Assembly: GCA_003367665.1 (NCBI GenBank)
Contig: QKXI01000003.1
Location: 186,001 to 250,000, forward strand
Direction of reading: 5' to 3'
Length of the DNA: 64,000 nucleotides
Origin: Leifsonia sp. ku-ls
GTDB lineage: Bacteria > Actinomycetota > Actinomycetes > Actinomycetales > Microbacteriaceae
Shown: positions 16,644 to 25,729 of the stretch, one piece after another
Numbering within the stretch: position 1 is the stretch's first letter
Layout of the letters: every line of letters begins with the position of its first letter
Position numbers and translations under genes: made by a program
Notes under the pieces: generated by a model
Seen by the model: only the letters and a program-made list of their open reading frames with translations
Database searches by the model: none
What the model was told of the DNA's origin: nothing

Positions 16644-17218
16644 GCGACGACCCCGACGCGATCCGCGCCGATATCGAAGCCACCCGCCGCAACCTCAGCG
16701 GCGACGTTGACGCACTGGCCGACAAGGTCACGCCAAGCAAGATCGCCCAGCGCCAGACGCGCAGGGTGAAGGGCGCATTCCATTCCATCAGCGAGAAGAT
16801 CATGGGAACGGCGGACGACATGAGCAGCAGCGCAGGAGGAGCCATCTCGAACGCGGGCGACTCCGTGGCCGACGCCGGCCGGACGGTCGTGCGGAAGGCG
16901 CAGGGCAACCCGCTCGCCGTCGGCCTGATCGCCTTCGGCGTGGGTGCGCTGGTCGCATCCCTCATCCCGCCGAGCAACAAGGAGCAGGAGCTCGCCTCCG
17001 GCGTCAAGGACGCCGCCCAGCCGCTGCTGCACGAGGCCGCCGAGGTCGGCAAGCAGGTCGCGAGCGACCTGAAGGAGCCGGCTCAGGAGGCGGTGCAGTC
17101 GGTGAAGGAGACCGCACAGGAAGGCGTCACCACCGTCAAAGAGGAGGCCGCCGACCGCGCGGGCGAGGTCGCGGACGAGGCGAAGGACTCCGGGCAGCGC
17201 CTGCAGTCCGGGCAGTAG
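16640..17218 (+). CDS. DUF3618 domain protein
   Basis: This 192-residue protein begins with the DUF3618 signature DPDAIRADIEATRRNLSGDV, has one hydrophobic helix (NPLAVGLIAFGVGALVASLI, about 95-114) and a long charged coiled tail (Glu/Lys/Ala-rich heptad-like repeats). Together with the PF07332 gene it forms a set found in many actinobacteria, thought to act at the inner membrane. It is the last gene before a terminator. Confidence 0.87.
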   Translation: MSDDPDAIRADIEATRRNLSGDVDALADKVTPSKIAQRQTRRVKGAFHSISEKIMGTADDMSSSAGGAISNAGDSVADAGRTVVRKAQGNPLAVGLIAFGVGALVASLIPPSNKEQELASGVKDAAQPLLHEAAEVGKQVASDLKEPAQEAVQSVKETAQEGVTTVKEEAADRAGEVADEAKDSGQRLQSGQ

Positions 17219-17233
17219 CGTCCCGTCGCGCCG

Positions 17234-17272
17234 ACGCGGCGGAGGACCGTCCCCGGGGACCCTCCGCCGCGT
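17234..17272. terminator. Bidirectional hairpin terminator
   Basis: A perfect 12-bp stem (17234-17245 with 17261-17272) encloses a loop that contains a second palindrome. It lies between the converging DUF3618 and GGDEF genes and can serve both. There is no long T run, as is common in high-GC actinobacteria. Confidence 0.75.
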
Positions 17273-17299
17273 TCCCGCGTGCGGAGGCCGGTCCGGCGG

Positions 17300-18619
17300 T
17301 CAGCCGACGGGCAGGCCGACGACCCGGTTGCCCCCGGCGTTCTTGGCGGAGTACATGGCGTGGTCGGCCTCGCGGATGAGGCGGTCGGGGTTCCAGTCGG
17401 GGTCTTCGGTGCGCGCGACGGACATCCCGATGCTCGCGCTGATCGGGAAGCCCTCCGGCAGGTCGTCGAACGGCTGCTCGATCGCCTGGCGGATGCGGTC
17501 GGCGACGTCCTCGGCCGCGGCCAGCTCCGGCACCTCGCAGACCACCACGAACTCGTCGCCGCCGTAACGCGCCACCAGGTCCTCCTGGCGGACCGTCAGC
17601 TGCAGCCGCCGGCCGACCTCGCGCAGAAGCAGGTCGCCGGTGTGGTGGCCGAGCCCGTCGTTGACGCGCTTGAAGCCGTCGAGGTCGATGAAGAGGGTTG
17701 CGACGAGGGTCGACACCGAGCGCTGGTACTCCAGCAGCTGCGTCTCCAGCCGACGCCGGTTCGGCAGGCCGGTCGTCTCGTCGTGCATGGCGGCGTGCTC
17801 CAGCTGGCGCTGCAGCCGCAGGGTCGTGATCGCCTGCGCGGCCTGGTTGGAGAGCGCGTCGGCCAGCGGGGCGGCCTCGGAGTCGAACGACCGCGGGTGC
17901 AGGAAGAACGCGACGAAGACGCCGAAGAGCACCTCGTCGTGCTGGATCGGCGAGACCAGCAGCGCGTCGACCGCGGCGTCGCGCATCGCCTGCCCGAGCA
18001 CGGGTGAGAATTCGTCGCCCTCCACCGTGCCGCTGATCGCCACGACCCTGCGCAGGGCGGAGACCTGAGAGACCAACGTCGCGGTCTGTTGCACGTCGCG
18101 CAGCGGGTTGCTGCCGGCGCTCTGGGCGAAGCCGCCGACGTCGTCGAGGAGGAACACGGCCGACTGCTCGGCCTGGTACGCCTTCGCGACCGTGGTGGCC
18201 AGGATGTCGACGAGCTCTTGCTCGGTCGTCGCCGCCGAGAAGGCGATCGAGGAGTCGATGATGAGCTCGAGCCGGTTCCGCGTGCGCTCCTGGAGCGCCT
18301 GCGAGCGCACCAGCTCCTGCTCGCGCTCGGCGCGCTCTGTCGCATCCACCAGCACGAGCATCTCGCCGTCGTCCGCGGCGCGGCGCCCGATGATCACGGG
18401 ACGGGAGGAGCCGTCGACGTTCGCCAAACGAACAAAGCCGTCGGAGCGGCCGCCGATGCCGGCGATCCTGGTGCGCAACGAGGTGAACGGACGGCCGGTC
18501 AGCTCCGCGAGCGAGAGCCCGGTCCACTCCTCGAACACGGCGTTCGCATCGGTGATCCGACCCTCGCCGTCCAGCGCGAGAAGGGCGCATGGCACGTCAT
18601 CTGCAGCAATCGGCCGCAC
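17300..18619 (-). CDS. PAS-GAF-GGDEF diguanylate cyclase
   Basis: This 439-residue soluble sensor makes cyclic-di-GMP from two GTP. It consists of a PAS domain (about 1-95, GEGRITDANAVFEEWTGLS), a GAF-like domain (about 115-270) and a GGDEF domain (about 280-435). The active site reads RYGGDEFVVV, with substrate-binding DLDGFKRVNDGLGH; both are intact. No inhibitory I-site RxxD is obvious upstream of it. There are no membrane segments. The EAL gene lies 60 bp upstream on the same strand, so synthesis and breakdown of the messenger are probably cotranscribed. Confidence 0.92.
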   Translation of the reverse strand: MRPIAADDVPCALLALDGEGRITDANAVFEEWTGLSLAELTGRPFTSLRTRIAGIGGRSDGFVRLANVDGSSRPVIIGRRAADDGEMLVLVDATERAEREQELVRSQALQERTRNRLELIIDSSIAFSAATTEQELVDILATTVAKAYQAEQSAVFLLDDVGGFAQSAGSNPLRDVQQTATLVSQVSALRRVVAISGTVEGDEFSPVLGQAMRDAAVDALLVSPIQHDEVLFGVFVAFFLHPRSFDSEAAPLADALSNQAAQAITTLRLQRQLEHAAMHDETTGLPNRRRLETQLLEYQRSVSTLVATLFIDLDGFKRVNDGLGHHTGDLLLREVGRRLQLTVRQEDLVARYGGDEFVVVCEVPELAAAEDVADRIRQAIEQPFDDLPEGFPISASIGMSVARTEDPDWNPDRLIREADHAMYSAKNAGGNRVVGLPVG

Positions 18620-18679
18620 CGCACTCTCCTTCGGAATCGCGTCGTAGCCGCAGGGCGGCGGGTGGATACCATTACGAAC

Positions 18680-19462
18680 CTAGCGCACGACCGAACGCAT
18701 CCAGTCTTCGAACTCCTCCGGTTGACAGGGCCGGGCGATGTAGTAGCCCTGGGCGCGATCGCATCCCGCCTGCCTGATCCTCTCGAGTTGCTCCCGGGTC
18801 TCGATGCCTTCCGCGACGACGCGCATCCTGCGCTCCTGGGCCAGGGCGACCGCCTCGCCGATGGCCGCCCAGTCGCCGCCGGCGACGAGGCTCCGGTCGA
18901 GCTTCAGCTCCCTCGCGTGCACGGCGACCGCGCGGTCGATCGACGAGTGGCCGGAGCCGAAGTCGTCGATCGAGACGGTGACGCCCCACTGCTGGATGAT
19001 GTCGAGCCGGCCGGCGACGACCGCGTAGTCCTCGATGCGCTCCGCCTCGGTGACCTCCACGATGAGGTCGGCCGGCGGCAGTCCCGACTCCTGGAGCTGC
19101 CGTTCCAGCTCGTCGAAGAACCGGTCGGTCTGCAGCTGCAGCGGCGAGACGTTGACCGCGACGGCGAGCTCGATGCCACGGCTGCGCCAGTCCCGCCCGA
19201 TCCGGCAGCACTCCTGCAGCGCGAAGAGTCCCAGGTCGTGGATGATCCCGCTCGCCTCGGCGAGCGCCACGAACTCGGCGGGCGGGATGGGTCCGAGCTG
19301 GGGATGCGTCCACCGGGAGAGCCCCTCGACGGCGACGACAGCGCCGGAGGCCAGGTCGATCTGCGGTTGCACGTGCACTTCGAGCTCGTGGTCGACGATC
19401 GCCCTCGCGAGATCGCTCGCCTCCAGCCCGGCTGTGGTCACGCGCACCTCCTCTTCGGCCAC
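18680..19462 (-). CDS. EAL-domain cyclic-di-GMP phosphodiesterase
   Basis: This 260-residue protein is a stand-alone EAL domain. The catalytic signature reads EGLSRW in place of EALLRW (Glu kept). Metal and substrate positions are present in NVSPLQL, VEVTEAE, IDDFGSGHSS, LKLDRSLV and VAEGIET, so it is predicted active in hydrolysing cyclic-di-GMP. The domain ends QGYYIARPCQPEEFE. It has no sensory domain of its own and sits upstream of the PAS-GAF-GGDEF gene. Confidence 0.9.
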   Translation of the reverse strand: MAEEEVRVTTAGLEASDLARAIVDHELEVHVQPQIDLASGAVVAVEGLSRWTHPQLGPIPPAEFVALAEASGIIHDLGLFALQECCRIGRDWRSRGIELAVAVNVSPLQLQTDRFFDELERQLQESGLPPADLIVEVTEAERIEDYAVVAGRLDIIQQWGVTVSIDDFGSGHSSIDRAVAVHARELKLDRSLVAGGDWAAIGEAVALAQERRMRVVAEGIETREQLERIRQAGCDRAQGYYIARPCQPEEFEDWMRSVVR

Positions 19463-19495
19463 CTTCGCGATGATCCCCGCACTGGGGGGGACCTG

Positions 19496-20068
19496 TCAAC
19501 GGCCTGGCGCGGGCCGCCGATCGCTGCTGAGCACGCTCATCAGGATGGAGTCGGTCCACTCGCCGTCCCACAGCAGGGTGTCGCGCTGACGCCCCTCCAG
19601 CACGAAGCCGGCCTTCTCGTACGACCGGATGGCCCGCGGGTTGAAGGCGTACACGTCCAGCTGGACGCGGTGCAGTCCGATTGCGGAGAAGGCGTGGTCG
19701 AGCACGACGCACATCGCCTCGGTGCCGTAGCCTCCGCCCGGCGCACCGGGCACGAGGGCGATGCGCACGTTCATGGACGCGTTGTCCTCGTCCAGTTCGT
19801 TGAGCACGATCTCGCCGAGGAAGCGGCCGTCCTCGCGGTGGAGGATGGCCCAGTCGGCCCGGTCGGCCGCCGCGCCGATCGACGCCAGGTGGGCCGCGAC
19901 GGCGTCGCGCGTGAAGGTCCCGCGCGTCCCGGTGAGCTTGAGCGTCTCCGGGTCGGACAGTCCAGGCATGACGTCGTCGAGGTGTTCCGGCCCGAGGGGG
20001 ACGAGCCGCACCCGCGGACCGCCGAGCGTGCGGACCGAGACCAGCTCGTCGATCTCCACGCCTGTCAT
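19496..20068 (-). CDS. GNAT-family N-acetyltransferase
   Basis: This 190-residue protein has the RimJ/RimL-type acetyltransferase pattern: GPRVRLVPLGPEHLDDV, acetyl-CoA loop GAPGGGYGTEAM and the C-terminal HRVQLDVYAFNPRAIRSYEK followed by AGFVLEGRQRD. The acceptor is unknown. ATG 20068 overlaps the previous gene's stop by 4 bp, so the two are coupled. Confidence 0.9.
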   Translation of the reverse strand: MTGVEIDELVSVRTLGGPRVRLVPLGPEHLDDVMPGLSDPETLKLTGTRGTFTRDAVAAHLASIGAAADRADWAILHREDGRFLGEIVLNELDEDNASMNVRIALVPGAPGGGYGTEAMCVVLDHAFSAIGLHRVQLDVYAFNPRAIRSYEKAGFVLEGRQRDTLLWDGEWTDSILMSVLSSDRRPAPGR

Positions 20069-20760
20069 CGCGTGCCCCGCGGGGTCGGTCGGAAGTCGGC
20101 CTGGGGGAACTCGGCGTCGACGTCGCCGGTGGGCTCCTCCTGGCGGAGCGTCTCGCCGATGCTCGGGCCGCCGCCCACGCGCGAGAACGCGACGCGGTCC
20201 CCTCGCGTGCTGCTCTGGTACGTGACGGGCCTGCCCTCCACGGTCAGCTCGATCTCCGCGGGTGGGCGGCCCTCGTCGAACGGCACCGCGCGCTGCGTCA
20301 CCGTGCCGTCCTGCTCGACGAAGTCCGCGATCCCGAACGTCAGCCGGCCGCGATCGAACGAGACGCGGACGAGCAGGTAGGTGCGCAGCTCGTCGTCGCT
20401 GAGCGCGTCCAGCTCGTCGACGAGCGCCGAGAGCTCGCCCGTGCCGCCCACCCGCGACCCTGCGCCCTTGAGCTCGCGTGCCCACGCCCGGACGTGCGGG
20501 ACGAGGTCGCCGATCGCCGCCTCATAGGAGTCGGGCGAGGTGCCCTGGATGCCGTACTCGCCGAGCTCCGCCCAGTACCGGTCGCGCGCGTCGTCGTGCC
20601 CGACCGCGACCACGACGCGCGGCTCCGCGGCACGGGACGCCTCCCACGCCGAGAACTCCTCCGCGGTGAAGAGCGCCCGCAGCTGCCGCACCGCATCGTC
20701 GTCGCCCGGATGCGCCGCCGCGGCCAGGATCGCCCGATCGAAGAACGCGCTGTCGTCCAC
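20065..20760 (-). CDS. Hypothetical soluble protein coupled to a GNAT gene
   Basis: I do not recognise this 231-residue acidic protein. It has two visible parts: a helical N-terminal half (residues 1-130, DDAVRQLRALFTAEEFSAWE) and a beta-rich C-terminal half (LRTYLLVRVSFDRGRLTFGI, then VTQRAVPFDEG). It has no signal or membrane segment. GTG 20760 has CAGGAG 5 nt upstream. Translational coupling to the acetyltransferase suggests a shared role. Confidence 0.65.
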   Translation of the reverse strand: MDDSAFFDRAILAAAAHPGDDDAVRQLRALFTAEEFSAWEASRAAEPRVVVAVGHDDARDRYWAELGEYGIQGTSPDSYEAAIGDLVPHVRAWARELKGAGSRVGGTGELSALVDELDALSDDELRTYLLVRVSFDRGRLTFGIADFVEQDGTVTQRAVPFDEGRPPAEIELTVEGRPVTYQSSTRGDRVAFSRVGGGPSIGETLRQEEPTGDVDAEFPQADFRPTPRGTR

Positions 20761-20880
20761 GTCAACTCCTGTTCGTCGCTCCTAGCATCGCAGAGCAGCG
20801 ACATCCCTCGCCCGGCGCGAGCCCCTGCCTCGGAAATCGGCTAACGTACGAAGACTGCCCCGGTCCCGAAGGAGTCGCCC

Positions 20881-22269
20881 GTGACAACCACCCTGCCCGC
20901 CACCACCTCGAAGGGCGCCTCGCTGCGGCGGAGCCTCGGCCTGTGGGCGATCGTCGGACTGGGTCTCGGCTACATGACGCCGACCGTGGTGTTCGACACC
21001 TTCGGGATCGTCTCCGGGCAGACGCACGGCGCGGTTCCCGCGGCGTACCTGGTGGCGCTCGTGGTGATGATGTTCACCGCGCTGAGCTACGGCAAGATGG
21101 CGGGCGCCATCCCGAGCGCCGGGTCGGCCTACACGTATGCGCGCGAGTCCATCCACCCCAACGTCGGCTTCATGGTGGGCTGGACGTCGCTGATCGACTA
21201 CATCCTGCTGCCGATGGTGAACTGCCTGATCATCCGCCTCTACCTCGAGCAGGTCTTCCCGGCGGTGCCGAGCTGGATCTGGGTCGTCGTGTACTGCGTC
21301 GGCGTCACCACCCTGATCGCGTTCACCATGCGCGGCACCTCGAACGTCAACATGATCCTGCTGGTCTTCGCCGTCGTCGTGATGGCAGTCTTCATCGTCA
21401 TGACAGTCGCGCAGCTGTCCGGTGGCGCGGGCGACGGCACGGTCGCGTCCATCAAGCCGTTCGCCCACGACGGGATGACGATCGGCGCGGTCCTGACCGG
21501 AGCGACTGTGGTGTGCTTCTCCTTCATCGGCTTCGACGCCGTCACCATGTACGCAGAGGAGGCGAAGACGCCGCGCATCATGCCGCGCGCCATCCTGCTC
21601 ACCGTGCTCATCGGCGGCGCGATCTTCCTGGTCGCGGCGTACTTCACGCAGCTGCGTTTCCCGACCAACGCGCCGTTCGGCGAGTTCACCGACGACCCGC
21701 TGCCGCAGATCGGGCTGATCGTCGGCGGCCCGGTGTTCCAGGCGATCTTCGTCTCCGCCGGCTTCTGCGCGACCCTGGCCTCCGGTCTGGCGTCGCACGC
21801 CTCTGTGTCGCGGATGCTGCTGGTGATGGGCCGCAACAACGTGCTCCCCCGCCGGTTCTTCGGCTACATCAGCCCGAAGACGCAGACGCCGGTGCTCAAC
21901 ATCGTGCTGGTCGGCGCCGTCTCGCTGCTCGCGGTGGCGTTCTCGCTCGAATTGATCTCGGCGTTCATCAACTTCGGCGCCCTGATCGCCTTCACCTTTG
22001 TGAACATCTCGGTGATCGCATGGTTCGCGATCCGTCAGGGCCGTCGCCGCACGGCCAAGGACGTCGTGCGCTTCATCGTCCTCCCCGCCATCGGGATGCT
22101 GCTGACCGGCATCCTCTGGGTCAACCTCCACTCCGACGCGCTCATCGGCGGCATCGTCTGGGCCGTCATCGGGTTCGCCTACCTGCTCTTCCTCACCCGC
22201 GGGTTCCGCCGACCGGTCGCGGGCTTCGACGAGAGCCAGCCGGTGACGGGCTTCAACAAGGCCGTCTGA
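20881..22269 (+). CDS. APC-superfamily amino acid/polyamine permease
   Basis: This 462-residue permease has about 12 membrane segments. Markers are GLWAIVGLGLGYMTPTVVFD, AGSAYTYARESIHPNVGFMV, CFSFIGFDAVTMYAEEAKTP and NVLPRRFFGYISPKTQTPV, the last two typical of the putrescine/amino acid importer branch. TAACGT lies about 40 nt upstream, with GAAGGAG before GTG 20881. An amino acid racemase-family gene follows 13 bp later, so the two may serve uptake and processing of the same substrate. Confidence 0.9.
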   Translation: MTTTLPATTSKGASLRRSLGLWAIVGLGLGYMTPTVVFDTFGIVSGQTHGAVPAAYLVALVVMMFTALSYGKMAGAIPSAGSAYTYARESIHPNVGFMVGWTSLIDYILLPMVNCLIIRLYLEQVFPAVPSWIWVVVYCVGVTTLIAFTMRGTSNVNMILLVFAVVVMAVFIVMTVAQLSGGAGDGTVASIKPFAHDGMTIGAVLTGATVVCFSFIGFDAVTMYAEEAKTPRIMPRAILLTVLIGGAIFLVAAYFTQLRFPTNAPFGEFTDDPLPQIGLIVGGPVFQAIFVSAGFCATLASGLASHASVSRMLLVMGRNNVLPRRFFGYISPKTQTPVLNIVLVGAVSLLAVAFSLELISAFINFGALIAFTFVNISVIAWFAIRQGRRRTAKDVVRFIVLPAIGMLLTGILWVNLHSDALIGGIVWAVIGFAYLLFLTRGFRRPVAGFDESQPVTGFNKAV

Positions 22270-22282
22270 CGGCGGTGCGCGG

Positions 22283-22978
22283 ATGAGGCGGATCGGCCTG
22301 CTCGGGGGCATGAGCTGGGAGAGCTCCGCGCTCTACTACACGGCCGTCAACGAGGGCGTGCGGGAGCGCCTGGGTGGCCTCCACTCGGCCGACCTCGTGA
22401 TGGTCTCCGTTGACTTCGCCGAGGTCGAGCGGCTCCAGGCCGAGGGCGAGTGGGAGCGCGCGGGCGAGCTGCTCGCGGCGGAGGCTGTTCGGCTTGAGGC
22501 GGCGGGGGCCGAGTGCGTCGTGCTCTGCACCAACACCATGCACAAGGTCGCCGACCGCATCCAGGCCGCGGTCGGCATCCCCTTGCTGCACCTGGCCGAT
22601 GTGACCGCCGAGGCCGTGCGCGACGCGGGTGTCACGACGGTGGCGCTGCTCGGCACCCGGTTCACCATGCGCGAGTCGTTCTACCGCGACCGGTTGGCCT
22701 CGCACGGGCTCGAGGTCCTGGCGCCGCCGCCCGGCGTGCAGGCCGAGCTCGACCGGATCATCTACGACGAGCTGGTGCTCGGGATCGTCGACGAGCGCTC
22801 GCGGGCCGTCTACCGGGAGGCGATCGCAGACCTCGTGCGGGCCGGCGCGGCGGGAGTCGTCCTCGGCTGCACCGAGATCGAGCTGCTCGTGCGACCGGAG
22901 GACTCGCCGGTGCCGACCTTCCAGACCACCGCACTGCACGCGGCGGCGGCGGTGCGTTTCGCGTTGGCCGAGGGCTGA
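22283..22978 (+). CDS. Aspartate/glutamate racemase family protein
   Basis: This 231-residue cofactor-independent racemase has the two catalytic cysteines in CTNTMHKV (about residue 82) and GCTEIELL (about residue 196). The N-terminus is IGLLGGMSWESSALYY, as in YgeA-type Asp/Glu or broad-specificity racemases. It is transcribed with the permease just upstream. Substrate specificity is not readable. Confidence 0.9.
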   Translation: MRRIGLLGGMSWESSALYYTAVNEGVRERLGGLHSADLVMVSVDFAEVERLQAEGEWERAGELLAAEAVRLEAAGAECVVLCTNTMHKVADRIQAAVGIPLLHLADVTAEAVRDAGVTTVALLGTRFTMRESFYRDRLASHGLEVLAPPPGVQAELDRIIYDELVLGIVDERSRAVYREAIADLVRAGAAGVVLGCTEIELLVRPEDSPVPTFQTTALHAAAAVRFALAEG

Positions 22979-23031
22979 CGCAACTCATGCCAACCGCATA
23001 GGCGGTTCCCAGGCCACGTAAGAATCCCGAA

Positions 23032-23049
23032 AGAATGCGTCTGCATTCT
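23032..23049. promoter_or_regulatory. 7-bp inverted repeat at the promoter of the flavin electron-transfer operon
   Basis: AGAATGC and GCATTCT are separated by 4 nt and lie 8 nt before ATG 23057. The right arm overlaps the -10-like CATTCT (23044-23049). A related AAGAATCCCG lies 11 nt further upstream. This could be an operator for the response regulator at the end of the locus. Confidence 0.45.
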
Positions 23050-23056
23050 GGGATGC

Positions 23057-24439
23057 ATGGACCAGACGTTGACGGCACCGGCACCGCTCACCCGCCGCGA
23101 GCGCCTCCGTGGCCGACGCCCCGACCCGCGGGCCGGCTCGCGAGTGGTGCGGCTGGCGATGGTGCTCGGCGTGGTCGCCGTGCTCGCGATGTGGTGGCTG
23201 AGCGTCCCCGCCGGCTTCGCCGCGACCCCCGCCGACGCGATGACCTCGCTCGGCGAGCTGAGCGGGATGGTCGGCGCGTTCCTCGTCTGCGCGCAGGTGC
23301 TCCTCATCGCCCGCGTGCCGTGGTTCGAGAACGCGGTCGGGCTCGACCGGCTCGTCTCGTGGCACCGCTCTCTCGGCGCGTCGGTGCTCTTCCTCGTCGT
23401 CGCCCACGTGCTCTTCCTGGTGATCGGCGGCGAGCTGCTCTCGCGCAACCCGCCCTGGACCGAGTTCCTCTCCATCCTGAACTCCTACCCCGACATGATG
23501 ACCGCGCTCGTCGGCACCATCGCCTTCCTCGTGGTCGGCTTCAGCAGCGCGCGCCTCATCCGCCGCAGGCTCTCCTACGAGGTCTGGTACTGGCTGCACG
23601 TGACGACGTACGTCGCGATCTTCCTCACCTTCCTGCACCAGCTGAGCGGTGGCGCCCACTTCGTCTCCTACCCGCTCAACCGGGTGATCTGGATCGCGCT
23701 CTACCTCGGCACCGCGGCCGCCGTGCTCACCTGGCGGTTCATCCTGCCCGGGCTCGACGCCTGGCGCGGGCGGATGCGGGTCGTCAGCGTGGTTCCGGAG
23801 AGCCAGGGCGTGAACAGCGTCTGGCTCACCGGGCCGCACATCGACCGGCTGGGCGTGCGAGCGGGGAACTTCCTCCTCTTCCGCTTCCTCACCTGGGGGC
23901 ACCTCGCCACCGCCCACCCCTACTCGGTCTCCGCGGTCCCCGCGAACGGCTACCTCCGCATCACGGTCGGCGCCATCGGCGACCACTCCAGCCGGCTCCC
24001 GGCGCTCCGGCCGGGCTCGCTGGTCTTCGCCGAGGGCCCCTTCGGCCGGTTCACGGCCGACCGTGCCAGCCGGCCGCGCATCCTGCTGGTCGCCGGCGGC
24101 GCTGGGATCGGGCCGATCCGTGCGCTGGCCGAAGAGCTGGTGCGCCGCGGCGCGCGACCCGTCGTGCTCTACCGGGCCCGCTCGGTGCAGCACTTGGCCC
24201 TCCTGGGCGAGCTGCAGTCGCTGCCCGGCGTGACCGTCATCCCCCTGGTCGGGCGGCGTTCCGAGCTCGGCTACGACCCGCTCGACGTGGAGCCGCTGCG
24301 CCGGCTCATCCCCGACCTGCACGACTGGGAGGCGTTCGTCTGCGGCCCGGAGGGCATGGGCGAGCGGGTCGAGGCGTCGCTGCGGGCGCTGCGGATGCCG
24401 AAGCGCTTCATCCACCGAGAAGAACTGAGCATGTCATGA
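23057..24439 (+). CDS. Ferric-reductase-like transmembrane protein with ferredoxin-reductase domain
   Basis: This 460-residue protein has a six-helix ferric-reductase/NOX-type haem membrane domain (about 30-230, with His in VSWHRSLGASVLFLVVAHV and YWLHVTTYVAIFLTFLHQL) and a cytoplasmic FAD/NAD(P)H reductase module (TAHPYSVSAVP for FAD, LVAGGAGIGPIRALAEELV for the nucleotide, FVCGPEGMGERVE at the end). It would pass electrons from NAD(P)H across the membrane. ATGA overlap couples it to the FMN-binding gene, the likely electron acceptor. Confidence 0.9.
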   Translation: MDQTLTAPAPLTRRERLRGRRPDPRAGSRVVRLAMVLGVVAVLAMWWLSVPAGFAATPADAMTSLGELSGMVGAFLVCAQVLLIARVPWFENAVGLDRLVSWHRSLGASVLFLVVAHVLFLVIGGELLSRNPPWTEFLSILNSYPDMMTALVGTIAFLVVGFSSARLIRRRLSYEVWYWLHVTTYVAIFLTFLHQLSGGAHFVSYPLNRVIWIALYLGTAAAVLTWRFILPGLDAWRGRMRVVSVVPESQGVNSVWLTGPHIDRLGVRAGNFLLFRFLTWGHLATAHPYSVSAVPANGYLRITVGAIGDHSSRLPALRPGSLVFAEGPFGRFTADRASRPRILLVAGGAGIGPIRALAEELVRRGARPVVLYRARSVQHLALLGELQSLPGVTVIPLVGRRSELGYDPLDVEPLRRLIPDLHDWEAFVCGPEGMGERVEASLRALRMPKRFIHREELSMS

Positions 24440-24972
24440 ACAGCAGATCCTGGCGGGGCACCGTCCTCTTCACTGTCATCCTGGTCGTCATGGGTGCGAC
24501 CGTCGGCCTCAAGCTCTACGGGGTCGGCGAGCAGGTGACCGCCGCACCGGCGGCCGCCACGTCGACGGGCTCGACGGGCTCGTCCTCGTCGAGCGGCGCC
24601 AGCGCCGGCACGGGCTCCGGCACCGGCTCCTCGACCTCGTCCGGCTCGACCACGTCGGCCACGCCCTCCCCCACCCCGTCCGCCTCCGCCAGCGCGGCGG
24701 CGACCAAGACCGTGATGGGCTCGGCGGTCGACACGCGTTACGGCACGGTCCAGGTGAAGGTCACCTTCTCCGGCACCACGATCACCGCCGTCGACACGGT
24801 CCAGGCGCCGGACCAGAACGGCCGCGACCTGGAGATCGACCAGCAGGCGCTGCCCATGCTGGAGCAGGAGGTGCTGGCCTCGCAGTCGGCGAACATCGAC
24901 ACGGTGTCGGGCGCGACCTACACGTCGGAGGGCTACATCCGCTCGGTGCAGTCGGCGATCGACCAGCGATGA
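24436..24972 (+). CDS. Membrane-anchored extracytoplasmic FMN-binding protein
   Basis: This 178-residue protein has one N-terminal membrane anchor (TVLFTVILVVMGATVGLKLY), a 50-residue Ser/Thr/Gly linker and an FMN_bind domain (about 95-178). The flavinylation motif SGATYTS near residue 160 is the site where ApbE attaches FMN covalently to Thr. The positive N-terminus predicts that the FMN domain faces outside. It sits between the membrane reductase and apbE, overlapping both by 4 bp, and should take electrons from the reductase. Confidence 0.9.
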   Translation: MNSRSWRGTVLFTVILVVMGATVGLKLYGVGEQVTAAPAAATSTGSTGSSSSSGASAGTGSGTGSSTSSGSTTSATPSPTPSASASAAATKTVMGSAVDTRYGTVQVKVTFSGTTITAVDTVQAPDQNGRDLEIDQQALPMLEQEVLASQSANIDTVSGATYTSEGYIRSVQSAIDQR

Positions 24973-25721
24973 GGTTTCTCGAGACGGTCATGGGCATCCC
25001 GATGTCCATCGACATCCGTGACGCCGGCGATGCGGGGCCTGCGGCCGAGCGCGCCTTCGCCGCGCTGCGGGACGCCGACCGCCGATTCAGCGCCTACCGC
25101 CCCGACAGCGAGCTGAGCCGCACCAACGCGGCCGACGGCGAGGCCGGCCGGCCCAGCGACGACTTCCGCGAGGTCGTCGCGATCGGCCGGGAGGCGGAGC
25201 GCGCCTCGGGCGGCGCGTTCCGCATTCGCCGCCCGGACGGCACCTGGGACCTCGACGGCGTCGTCAAGGGCTGGGCCGCGGCCCGGGCGGCGCGGGAACT
25301 CGACTCCGCCGGGCTGCGCGACTACTGCCTGAACGCCGGCGGCGACGTCACGGTGTCCGGCAGCCCGGGAGACGGGAGGCCGTGGACCGTCGGCATCCGA
25401 TCGCCGCACTCCCCCGACGGGATGCTCGCCGCGCTGTGCCTCCGCGACGGCGCGGTCGCGACATCCGGCGCCTACGAGCGCGGCGACCACATCGTCGACG
25501 GACGGGACGGCTCGATCCCCCGGACCCTGCTCAGCGCCACCGTCGTCGCGGACGACCTCACCATCGCCGACGTCTGGGCGACCGCGGTCTTCGCACTCGG
25601 GGCGGAGGGCATCCCGCTCGCCCTGCGGGCCGGCTCCCGCGGCGTCCTCGTGCTGGACGCGGCCGGGAGGCTGACCGCCGCGGGCGACCTGACGTTCGCG
25701 CCTCCGGCGAGCGCCGCGTGA
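24969..25721 (+). CDS. apbE: ApbE-type FAD:protein FMN transferase
   Basis: This 250-residue enzyme transfers FMN from FAD to Thr in SGATxT/S motifs. Family motifs visible are TVMGIPMSIDI, DADRRFSAYRPDSELSR, WDLDGVVKGWAAA, LNAGGDVTVSG and TADVWATA-like IADVWATAVFALG. It lacks the signal peptide or lipobox of exported ApbE proteins, although its neighbour's FMN domain is predicted outside. ATG 24969 overlaps the target gene's stop by 4 bp. Confidence 0.9.
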   Translation: MRFLETVMGIPMSIDIRDAGDAGPAAERAFAALRDADRRFSAYRPDSELSRTNAADGEAGRPSDDFREVVAIGREAERASGGAFRIRRPDGTWDLDGVVKGWAAARAARELDSAGLRDYCLNAGGDVTVSGSPGDGRPWTVGIRSPHSPDGMLAALCLRDGAVATSGAYERGDHIVDGRDGSIPRTLLSATVVADDLTIADVWATAVFALGAEGIPLALRAGSRGVLVLDAAGRLTAAGDLTFAPPASAA

Positions 25722-25729
25722 GCGAGACC

